From Comamonas_C sp026954015 (lineage in GTDB: Bacteria > Pseudomonadota > Gammaproteobacteria > Burkholderiales > Burkholderiaceae_C), in the NCBI GenBank assembly GCA_035063785.1, contig JAPSFS010000010.1, forward strand, positions 1 to 64,000: 64,000 bases of DNA, given 5' to 3'. Below the pieces are notes generated by a model. The model was not told where the DNA came from. It did not search any database and was given only the letters and a program-made list of their open reading frames with translations. This document shows, one piece after another, positions 55,716-64,000 of this stretch; the first letter of the stretch is position 1, and each line of letters begins with the position of its first letter. Made by a program: the position numbers and the translations under genes.

Positions 55716-56716
55716 GGCAGCTTGAGCTCCGTATCCCGCGCGAACGGCCATTTGCGGTTGATCTCGTTGATCAGTGCCTCGACCTTGCGCAAGTTGGCCT
55801 CGACCTCGGTACGCAGCGCGGCCAGGTCGGTCGTCGCCTCGCGGGTGTTGCGGCCCACCGCCTGCGCCTCGGCCAGCACCGCGTCCACCTTGGTGAGTGT
55901 CTGGCGCGCGTCCTGCAGCAGGCCGCTCACCTGGCCGACGCTCGCGCGCACCTCGGGCACCAGCCCCGCGTCGGTGCCGCCGCCAAAGAGCTGGCGGTCG
56001 GCCTTGGCGCCGATCGCGTCCAGGCGGCTCAGCAGCGCGCTGCCCTGGCGCACGAGCTGCGTGCTCTGGCGCAGCAGCTGCGCGACCTGCCGCGCGTCGG
56101 CGCCGTCGCCCATCAGCGCCGCGAGCGCGCCACCGGGGCCGTTGAGCCGTTCGGTGAGGGTGCGCACCTGCGACAGCACCTCCGCCAGCTCCGAACCCTG
56201 GGCGGTGAGCGCGTTCAGGTTGCCCAGCAGCTCGCGCGCGCTGGCCATGAGCATGGGGATCTCGGCGCCGACATCGCCGCGGATCACCGGGCGCTCGGCG
56301 CCGTCTTCCAGCGCCGGATCGCTCAGGATGCCGCTGTAGGCCTTGATCGTCGTGCCGCCCACGAGCCCGCGCACCAGCGTGAAGATGCTGGACGTGCGCA
56401 GCCAGTGCGCCTCGCGCCGCGCCACGTCCACCGCGATGTGCACCGTGCCGTCGGGTGCGAGCTCGATCGCGCGCACGCGCCCGATCGGGAAACCCGAGAA
56501 CGTCATGTCCATGCCCACGCTCACGCCCTCGGAGTCGTCGGTGACGAGCACGAGCCGCTGCGTTGCCTCGAACGCGCCGCGCGCGTACAGCAGGTAGAGC
56601 ACCGAGCCGACGACGAGCGCCCCGGTGAAGAGCAGCAGCAGCGCCGCCTTCAGGCGCAGGTGCGCGATCGGGCGCGCGCGCGTGTCGGACTGCGGGTCGT
56701 GCTCGGTATCCGTCAT
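55712..56716 (-). CDS. MlaD/MCE family lipid-transport protein
   Basis: 334 residues. One N-terminal membrane helix (about 24-46, LKAALLLLFTGALVVGSVLYLLY), then a single MCE domain (about 50-150: VLVTDDSEGVSVGMDMTFSGFPIGRVRAIELAPDG, VRGLVGGTTIKAYSG). A long helical and coiled-coil region follows (160-320). Such proteins form periplasmic tunnels that shuttle phospholipids with an MlaE permease, here encoded one base upstream. The usual ATPase gene is missing from this locus. Confidence 0.9.
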   Translation of the reverse strand: MTDTEHDPQSDTRARPIAHLRLKAALLLLFTGALVVGSVLYLLYARGAFEATQRLVLVTDDSEGVSVGMDMTFSGFPIGRVRAIELAPDGTVHIAVDVARREAHWLRTSSIFTLVRGLVGGTTIKAYSGILSDPALEDGAERPVIRGDVGAEIPMLMASARELLGNLNALTAQGSELAEVLSQVRTLTERLNGPGGALAALMGDGADARQVAQLLRQSTQLVRQGSALLSRLDAIGAKADRQLFGGGTDAGLVPEVRASVGQVSGLLQDARQTLTKVDAVLAEAQAVGRNTREATTDLAALRTEVEANLRKVEALINEINRKWPFARDTELKLP

Positions 56717-56717
56717 C

Positions 56718-57500
56718 TCAGTAATAGTTGCCCATGAGCGAGACCATCTCGATCAGCAGCAGCACGGCGAACAGGTGTGCCAGCCCCCCTTCGGCGCCAT
56801 CGGCGCGTCCCGACCGCTGCGCGTGCAGGCCGGCAGCCAGGGGGATCAAGGCCACCGCCAGGCTGAACGCCGCCGTCTTGAGCGCGAATACCAGCGTGAT
56901 CTGCGGCGTGAACACCTGCCCGAACATGCGGGTATAGCCCGCGAGCCCCGCCAGGTTGGCGCCGTACACGCCGATATAGGCCATCACCAGCGCCACCGCG
57001 CACGACAGCGCCGCCAGCGTCACGCTGGCGTACACCCCGGCCACCACGCGCGGCAGCGCCTCGGTGCGCACCAGTTCCAGCCCGCGCTCGCGCGCCGTGC
57101 CACGCAGCCTTGCAAGCTGCGCGCCGCTCGGTATCGTCGTGCGCATGGCGACGAACAGTGCCGCCGTCAGCGGAATCAGTTCCAGCACCAGCACGCGCAC
57201 CACCATCTCCAGCGCATAGCGCGAGAGGCCGTAGCTCAGCGCCGTGACCACGACGATGCGCGTGAGCACCAGGCTCACGAGCGCCGCGAGCACCGTGAAG
57301 CCCAGCAGGATGGGCAGGGTGTCGGCCACGATCCGCCGCGCCATGCCCTGGCGCGCCGCGCGCCCCCAGCTCGACGGCGAGAGCAGCAGCACCAGCACCA
57401 CCGCGCCCAGATCGGCGATGCGCCACCACGCCAGCGCCCAGCGCCGCGCGCCGTTCCAGTAGCGCGCCAGCCACGGAGCATCGGACACCCATGCGTTCAT
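56718..57500 (-). CDS. MlaE-family ABC transporter permease
   Basis: 260 residues from MNAWVSDAPWLARYWNGARRW; an ATG nine codons earlier (57527) is possible. Five to six hydrophobic segments and the MlaE pattern VLVLELIPLTAALFVAMRTTIPSGAQLARLRGTARERGLELVRTEALPRVVAG, where ELIPLTAALFVAMR replaces the usual ExxPVLTALxxAGR. Pairs with the MCE protein in inner-membrane lipid transport. No nucleotide-binding subunit adjoins it. Confidence 0.87.
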   Translation of the reverse strand: MNAWVSDAPWLARYWNGARRWALAWWRIADLGAVVLVLLLSPSSWGRAARQGMARRIVADTLPILLGFTVLAALVSLVLTRIVVVTALSYGLSRYALEMVVRVLVLELIPLTAALFVAMRTTIPSGAQLARLRGTARERGLELVRTEALPRVVAGVYASVTLAALSCAVALVMAYIGVYGANLAGLAGYTRMFGQVFTPQITLVFALKTAAFSLAVALIPLAAGLHAQRSGRADGAEGGLAHLFAVLLLIEMVSLMGNYY

Positions 57501-57545
57501 GCGGCCATCATACGAAAGTACATGCATTTACAAGCAAAAACACCG

Positions 57546-57592
57546 TGTAACGCTTATCCAGCAAGCGCGGGCAGCTACGCTTCCAATAGTAT
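57546..57592 (-). repeat. Dispersed palindromic element, copy between mlaE and merR
   Basis: AACGCTTATCCAGCAAGCGC followed by GGGCAGCTACGCTT: the element in reverse orientation, with GCGCTTG-type arms and the TAGCTGC motif on the minus strand. It occupies the middle of the 139-bp gap. Confidence 0.6.
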
Positions 57593-57639
57593 TCAGAGGC
57601 ACCAGGCTGCATGGGCACACGCCACGGCCGCAGGGTGAT

Positions 57640-58095
57640 TCAGACATGCCGGCGCGCCAGCGGCGCCGGGGCGGGTACCGGCTCAGCCTCGGCGCGCGCG
57701 TGCAGTGCCTCGATCACGTGGCACTCGCCCGTGCCGTCGCAGCGCCCGCGCAGGTCCTTGAGCGCGTGCTCCAGCATGCGCAGCTCGCGCAGACGCGTGC
57801 GCACGTGCTCCAGGTGCTCGTCCAGCGTGGCGCAGGCGGCGTGCCCGGTATCGCTGCCGCGGTCGTCCAGCGCAAGCAGCGCGCGCACCTCGCCCAGCGA
57901 CATGTCCATCGCGCGGCACAGGCGCACGAAGCGCAGGCGGTGCACCTCGGCGTCGCTATACAGCCGGTAGCGGTTCTCGGCGCGCGCGCCCTGCGCCAGC
58001 AGCCCTTCGCGCTCGTAGTAGCGGATGTTGGCCACCGACACGCCCGACAGGCGCGCGGCCTCGCCGATGCGGTGGTGGGGGCTTTGCGCAGGCAT
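57640..58095 (-). CDS. MerR-family heavy-metal regulator (CadR/PbrR-like)
   Basis: 151 residues. MerR winged helix HRIGEAARLSGVSVANIRYYEREGLL, dimer helix, then metal-binding cysteines Cys88 (HAACATLDEHLEHV), Cys119 and Cys124 (RCDGTGECHVI). This three-Cys layout is that of CadR, PbrR and ZntR-like sensors; the loop between the last two is unusually short (five residues). It is divergent from the metal ATPase and should activate it when Cd, Pb or Zn is bound. Confidence 0.9.
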   Translation of the reverse strand: MPAQSPHHRIGEAARLSGVSVANIRYYEREGLLAQGARAENRYRLYSDAEVHRLRFVRLCRAMDMSLGEVRALLALDDRGSDTGHAACATLDEHLEHVRTRLRELRMLEHALKDLRGRCDGTGECHVIEALHARAEAEPVPAPAPLARRHV

Positions 58096-58097
58096 GC

Positions 58098-58128
58098 TTG
58101 ACTCTCGAGTGACTTCAAGGTTTTCAAT
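58098..58128 (+). promoter_or_regulatory. MerR-type promoter of the metal ATPase
   Basis: TTGACT (58098-58103) and TTCAAT (58123-58128) are separated by 19 bp, the over-long spacer typical of MerR-activated promoters. The spacer holds an imperfect dyad (ACTCT ... AAGGT). Only six bases separate the -10 box from the ATPase ATG, so the mRNA would have almost no leader. Confidence 0.7.
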
Positions 58129-58134
58129 CATGGC

Positions 58135-60132
<1,998 letters not shown>

Positions 60133-60159
60133 AGCGCGTCCGAGCTTGCGACGCAAGGC

Positions 60160-60217
60160 AAAAACTATGCTTTGCATAGCGTGCAGCGCTTGTCTGGAAA
60201 GCGCCGCACGTCTTTTT
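60160..60217 (+). terminator. Terminator of the metal ATPase, built from a dispersed element copy
   Basis: The hairpin at 60181-60209 (GTGC, one mismatch, GCGCTT; 7-base loop; complementary arm) is followed by a run TCTTTTT at 60211-60217. The upstream AAAACTATGC...GCATAGC and the CAGCGCTTGTC core are the dispersed element. It lies about 48 bp after the stop codon. Confidence 0.75.
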
Positions 60218-60305
60218 GTCTCACCAAATACCGCTTCGGTTTCAGCCCCTGCATCTGACGTGGCAGTGTCTCCGTGCGCGGGGCGCGGGGCGCGACGACG
60301 AGACC

Positions 60306-60342
60306 CCGGCGTGTTCAGCAGCGATCGCTGATCACACGCCGG
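60306..60342 (-). terminator. Hairpin after the M20 amidohydrolase gene
   Basis: CCGGCGTG/CACGCCGG arms enclose a second TCAGC/GCTGA helix, one base from the amidohydrolase stop. No T-run on the minus strand; probably an mRNA 3' end or weak terminator. Confidence 0.55.
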
Positions 60343-60343
60343 T

Positions 60344-61528
60344 TCACGCCGCCTGGGGCACGAGGAAGCGCTCCGCCAGCAGCACCCAGTAGGCCGCGCC
60401 TATGGGCAGGTTGGCATCGTTGAAGTCGTAACCGGGGTTGTGCACCATGCACGCGCCCACGCTGTCGCCATCGCCGTTGCCGATGAAGAGATAGCTGCCG
60501 GGCACCTTCTCCAGCATGAACGCGAAGTCTTCACTGCCCGTGACCGCGTCTCCCTGCAGCGTGACCTGCTCCTGCCCCACGAGCTCCAGCGCCACCTTGC
60601 GCGCAAAGGCCGTTTCCGCGGCGCTGTTGACGAGGACCGCGTAGCCCTTGCGCCAGGCGACGTCGGCGCGCACGCCGAAGCTCTCGGCCTGCGCATGCAC
60701 GAGCGCCTTGATGCGCCGCTCGAGCAGCTCGCGCACCTCGGGGGCGAGTGCGCGCACGCTCATCTCCAGCGTCGCGGTCTGGGCAATCACGTTGTTGGCC
60801 TTGCCGGCATGCAGCGCACCCACGGTGATGACGGCGGTCTGCTGCGGATCGACGTTGCGTGCAACGATGCTCTGCAGCGCCATCACGATGCTGGCCGCGG
60901 CGACGATGGGGTCGCACGCGCGGTGCGGCAGCGCACCGTGCCCGCCCACACCGGTGAGCGTAATCGTCGCGTAGTCGGACGAGGCCATGGCCGGGCCCTC
61001 GCGCAGCACCAGCCGGCCCTGCGCGATGCCGGGCATGTTGTGCATCGCAAACACCGCGTCGCACGGGTAGTGCTCGAACAACCCGTCGTCCATCATGCGC
61101 AGCGCGCCGCCACCGCCCTCTTCGGCCGGCTGGAAGATCAGGTTGAGCGTGCCATCGAAGCGCCCGTGCTCGGCCAGGTACTTCGCGGCGGCCAGCAGCA
61201 TCGCGGTGTGGCCGTCGTGCCCGCAGGCGTGCATCACACCCGTGTGGCGGCTGGCGTACGGCAGGCCCGTCGCCTCGTCGATCGGCAGCGCGTCCATGTC
61301 CGCGCGCAGGCCCAGGCGCCGCGTGCCCTGGCCGCGCACCAGCTGGCCCACCACGCCCGTGCCGCCCAGGCCGGTACGCACGTCGTAGCCCCATGCGCGC
61401 AGCTTTTCCGCCACGAGCGACGCCGTGCGATGCTCGTCGAACGCCAGCTCGGGGTGCTGGTGGATGTCGCGTCGCAGCGCCACGAATTCACTCGCCTGCT
61501 GCCGCATGCCCTCCAGGATTTCCGCCAT
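60344..61528 (-). CDS. M20-family amidohydrolase (hippurate hydrolase-like)
   Basis: 394 residues from MAEILEGMRQQASEFVALRRDIHQHPELAFDEHRTA, the usual M20D start; a longer frame lacks homology. Metal-binding MHACGHDGHTAMLLAAAKYL, FQPAEEGGGGALRMMDDGLFE and a late SEDFAFMLEKVPGSYLFIGNGD, plus the dimerisation domain GVGGHGALPHRACDPIVAAASIVMALQSIVARN. Cleaves N-acyl amino acids or similar amides. It lies 7 bp after a Bug-type binding protein on the same strand, suggesting uptake and hydrolysis of one substrate. Confidence 0.92.
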   Translation of the reverse strand: MAEILEGMRQQASEFVALRRDIHQHPELAFDEHRTASLVAEKLRAWGYDVRTGLGGTGVVGQLVRGQGTRRLGLRADMDALPIDEATGLPYASRHTGVMHACGHDGHTAMLLAAAKYLAEHGRFDGTLNLIFQPAEEGGGGALRMMDDGLFEHYPCDAVFAMHNMPGIAQGRLVLREGPAMASSDYATITLTGVGGHGALPHRACDPIVAAASIVMALQSIVARNVDPQQTAVITVGALHAGKANNVIAQTATLEMSVRALAPEVRELLERRIKALVHAQAESFGVRADVAWRKGYAVLVNSAAETAFARKVALELVGQEQVTLQGDAVTGSEDFAFMLEKVPGSYLFIGNGDGDSVGACMVHNPGYDFNDANLPIGAAYWVLLAERFLVPQAA

Positions 61529-61535
61529 CACGCCC

Positions 61536-62507
61536 TCACTGCGGTTGCAGATTGATGGATTTCGCGATCGCGCGGTAGCGCGCCGTTTCCGCCACGTAGT
61601 AGTCATCCGCCTCCTTCTGGCTCATCGGGGCTGCGACCCTGCCCGACTGCGCCTCGAACGCGGTACGCACCTGCGGATCCTGCAGCGCCGTCTGGATCGC
61701 GCCGTGCAGATGCTGCACCACCGCCTCGGGCGTACTCCGGGGCACCATGATGCCGGCCCAGGTATGCATGTCGAACCCCGCCAGCTCCTGCCCCTCGGCG
61801 AGGGATGGCACGTTCTGGAGCTGGGGCGAGCGCTTCGCACTCAGTTGCCCGAGGAGCTTGAGGCGCCCTTCGTCCACCATCGCGCCCATGCCGGCGCTGT
61901 AGACCAGCACGGCAAAGTCCACCGAGCCGCCACCCATGTCCTGCAGCAGTGGCGCGTTGCCCTTGTAGGGCACGTGGGTGAACTTCACCCCCTTGCGGTG
62001 CTGGATGTCCTCGACGATCAGGTGGTAGAGCGAGCCCACGCCCACGCTGCCGTAGGACAGCGGCTTGTCCGGCGACTTGCGGGCCAGCGCAAGCAGTTCA
62101 TCGACGTTGTTCGCCGGAAAATCCTTGCGCGCGACGATCACCATGTCGTTGTTGGTGATCGGATGCACGAGCCGGAAATCCTCGGTCTTGAATTTCACGG
62201 CCGCATTCACGAGCGGCGCGAGGATGGCCTCGTTGGGCGAGCCCTGGAACAGATAGCGGCCATCCGCCGGCGCCGAGAGCACCTTCTGCGCCGCGATCGC
62301 GCCCGTCGCGCCGCCCAGGTTCTCCACGATGACCTGCTGGCCCAACGCCTGGCCCAGTGGCATGTTGAAACCGCGCGCAATCGCGTCGGACGGGCCCCCC
62401 GCCGGGTACGGCACCATCAGGGACACCGTCTTGGTACTCTGCGCCAGCGCACCGCCGGCCAAGAGCAGGCCGGCCAACAGGGTGAGGTATTTGCTCCATC
62501 GCGTCAT
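61536..62507 (-). CDS. Bug/TctC-family tripartite tricarboxylate transporter binding protein
   Basis: 323 residues from MTRWSKYLTLLAGLLLAGGALAQS with a Sec signal peptide; an ATG six codons upstream is possible. Family motifs: SLMVPYPAGGPSDAIARGFNMPLGQALGQQVIVENLGGATGAIAAQKVLSAPADGRYLF, YGSVGVGSLYHL and HVPYKGNAPLLQDMGGGSVDFA. Periplasmic solute receptor, numerous in Burkholderiales. No TctA/TctB membrane genes are present, so it is an orphan whose ligand is probably related to the downstream amidohydrolase. Confidence 0.93.
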   Translation of the reverse strand: MTRWSKYLTLLAGLLLAGGALAQSTKTVSLMVPYPAGGPSDAIARGFNMPLGQALGQQVIVENLGGATGAIAAQKVLSAPADGRYLFQGSPNEAILAPLVNAAVKFKTEDFRLVHPITNNDMVIVARKDFPANNVDELLALARKSPDKPLSYGSVGVGSLYHLIVEDIQHRKGVKFTHVPYKGNAPLLQDMGGGSVDFAVLVYSAGMGAMVDEGRLKLLGQLSAKRSPQLQNVPSLAEGQELAGFDMHTWAGIMVPRSTPEAVVQHLHGAIQTALQDPQVRTAFEAQSGRVAAPMSQKEADDYYVAETARYRAIAKSINLQPQ

Positions 62508-62629
62508 GAATTCTGGTCTCCGCATTACGTGTGCGTGCAGCGAACCGTGCACGATGGTCATCGTAGGGAGCGCCGTGTGATGTGTCCAATGCATAATATT
62601 TCTCGCAATGATTCGATAAACTCATTTTT

Positions 62630-63562
62630 ATGAACCTGCGCCACCTCGAGCATCTGTTGGCGCTGTCGGAAACCGGCTCGTTCAGCCGTGCCGCGGAGCG
62701 CCAGCACCTCACGCAATCGGCGCTCAGCCGCAGCATTCAGGCGCTGGAGGACGAGCTGGGCGCGCGCCTGGTCGACCGCGCAGGCAAGCACAACGAGCTG
62801 ACCCCGCTGGGCCAGGCGGTGGCCGCGCGTGCACGGCGCATGCTGCTGGAAGCGGCCGAGCTGCGCCGCACCGCCGCGCTGCTCAAGGACGGAGACTTCG
62901 GCAGCATCAAGGTGGGGCTGGGCTCGGGCCCCGGGGTGATGCTGATGCGCCCCTTCCTGACCCACATGGCACGCCACCACCCCAAGGTACAGGTTTCCGT
63001 CTCGCCCGGCGCCACCGAGCTGCAGCTGATGCAGCTGCGCGAACGCACGCTGGACGCACTGGTCATCGATGAACGGCGCCTGGCGCCCGCGCCCGACCTC
63101 ACACTGGAGACCCTGGGCGAAATGCGCGGCGGTTTTCTCTGCCGCGCCGGCCATCCGCTGAGCGCCCGGGCCGGGCCGCTGCCCTTCGAAGCCATCGCCG
63201 CCTACCCGCTGGCCAGCACCCCGCTGAGCGACGAAGTCGCGCGTGGCCTGGTGGGACGGTTCGGACCCGCAGCCGACCCGGCGCTGGCCGTCACGCTGCG
63301 CTGCGACGACATCTCCAGCCTCATCGATGTCGCGCTGGCCTCCGACGCCGTGGTCGTGTGCATCGTGGCCGCGGCGCGCGCGCACCTGGATGCAGGCCGC
63401 ATGATGGAACTGGACATCGGCGCGCCGCTGGCAGTGGCGGCGCGTTTTGCCATGGTGACGCTGGCCGGCCGCACGGAAGCGCCCTCGCTGCAGCTGCTGC
63501 GCCAGTTTGCGCGCGAGCGCCTGCGCGACGGCGCCGCTACAGCGGGTGCACCACCAGCTTGA
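62630..63562 (+). CDS. LysR-family transcriptional regulator
   Basis: 310 residues: MNLRHLEHLLALSETGSFSRAAERQHLTQSALSRSIQALEDELGARLVDR is a clear LysR winged helix, followed by a periplasmic-binding-like effector domain. It is divergent from the Bug protein and amidohydrolase genes across a 122-bp AT-rich gap (62578-62628) and likely regulates them. Its 3' end overlaps the convergent GNAT gene by 26 bp. Confidence 0.93.
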   Translation: MNLRHLEHLLALSETGSFSRAAERQHLTQSALSRSIQALEDELGARLVDRAGKHNELTPLGQAVAARARRMLLEAAELRRTAALLKDGDFGSIKVGLGSGPGVMLMRPFLTHMARHHPKVQVSVSPGATELQLMQLRERTLDALVIDERRLAPAPDLTLETLGEMRGGFLCRAGHPLSARAGPLPFEAIAAYPLASTPLSDEVARGLVGRFGPAADPALAVTLRCDDISSLIDVALASDAVVVCIVAAARAHLDAGRMMELDIGAPLAVAARFAMVTLAGRTEAPSLQLLRQFARERLRDGAATAGAPPA

Positions 63563-64000
63563 ATTCCTGGTCGTCCTCGCAGGGCCGCACCTCGAAGCCG
63601 AGGCGGTGCATGAGCTTGAGCATCTTCACGTTGCCCGCGAGCACCAGCCCCTGCATTTCGAGCAGGCCGCGGTCGCGCGCCACGTCCATGATGGAGAGCA
63701 TCAGGCGCGCGCCGACGCCGCGGTTGGCGAAGTCGTCGGCCACGACCAGCGCGAATTCGCAGCTCGTGTGGTCGGGGTTGGCGACGTAGCGCGACACGCC
63801 CACGATGCGCTCGCTGCGGCTCACGTTGCCATCGGCGTCGACCACGCGCTCGCGGTGCACTGCCACGAGCGCCATCTCGCGGTCGTAGTCGATGAGCGTG
63901 AAGCGCGCGAGCATCGCGTTGGGCAGCTCCGACAGCGGCGAGACGAAGCGGAAGTACCGGCTCTCGGGCGAGAGCTCGCGCACCACGCGCTGGATCATCT
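63537..64000 (-). CDS. GNAT acetyltransferase domain, probably C-terminus of a Pat/YfiQ-like protein (partial)
   Basis: About 154 codons to the window edge. A GNAT fold: ALVVADDFANRGVGARLMLSIMDVARDRGLLEMQGLVLAGNVKMLKLMHRLGFEV, with the acetyl-CoA loop (NRGVGARL). The preceding RVVRELSPESRYFRFVSPLSELPNAMLARFTLIDYDREMALVAV is typical of the GNAT tail of large acyl-CoA-synthetase-like protein acetyltransferases, so the gene probably continues beyond 64000. The in-frame ATG at 63998 could instead be a true start. Confidence 0.82.
   Translation of the reverse strand, partial: MIQRVVRELSPESRYFRFVSPLSELPNAMLARFTLIDYDREMALVAVHRERVVDADGNVSRSERIVGVSRYVANPDHTSCEFALVVADDFANRGVGARLMLSIMDVARDRGLLEMQGLVLAGNVKMLKLMHRLGFEVRPCEDDQEFKLVVHPL

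Overview
The window is GC-rich, gene-dense chromosomal DNA from a betaproteobacterium, most likely a Comamonadaceae-type Burkholderiales. This rests on gene content and order (glycerate-pathway operon, soxCDYZAXB order, rpsB-to-rnhB envelope cluster), on codon bias, and on a short palindromic repeat that I recall from Comamonadaceae genomes. No rRNA, tRNA, transposase, phage gene or CRISPR array was seen. There is a partial rpoD at the left edge and a partial GNAT protein at the right edge.

Layout. 1-7163: rpoD 3' end, a PQQ-type sugar dehydrogenase, a two-subunit acyl-CoA dehydrogenase pair, YceH, PurN, an RsmB-like rRNA methyltransferase and a HigBA toxin-antitoxin pair. 7185-14425: a LysR regulator divergent from gcl-hyi-glxR-ttuD-pyk, which carries glyoxylate to tartronate semialdehyde, glycerate, phosphoglycerate and pyruvate. 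14720-20252: a MetX-like hydrolase, RarA, a uracil-DNA glycosylase-like protein, a 665-bp non-coding stretch with two inverted copies of a long repeat, then gph and ubiG. 20452-25313: carA, a small unknown gene, carB. 25440-34234: a sulfur-oxidation (Sox) cluster: SoxH-like hydrolase, SoxW-like thioredoxin with a damaged 5' end, a small cytochrome c, then soxC, D, Y, Z, A, X, B.

34544-38129 is mixed accessory content: a truncated HdeD remnant, MAPEG protein, macro-domain protein, EcsC protein, SDR and DoxX. 38260-53318, all on the minus strand, reads in transcription order rpsB-tsf-pyrH-frr-uppS-cdsA-dxr-rseP-bamA-skp-lpxD-fabZ-lpxA-lpxB-rnhB-trmH family. This is the classic translation, isoprenoid, phospholipid, outer-membrane and lipid A cluster. 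53529-64000 holds a bifunctional Nnr repair enzyme, an Mla/MCE transporter set without an ATPase gene, a MerR regulator divergent from a CPC-type heavy-metal ATPase, an M20 amidohydrolase with a Bug-type binding protein, a divergent LysR gene, and the partial GNAT protein.

The most unusual signals are not whole genes. First, about eleven copies of a roughly 50-bp palindromic element lie between genes and inside housekeeping genes (rsmB-like, rarA, dxr, lpxB, trmH family, an acyl-CoA dehydrogenase), read as sense codons, in at least four cases in the same element frame. Second, a GCGCC pentamer tract in the soxW signal peptide is exactly one unit out of frame. Third, two promoters (higBA and the metal ATPase) are placed so that the mRNAs would be leaderless or nearly so.
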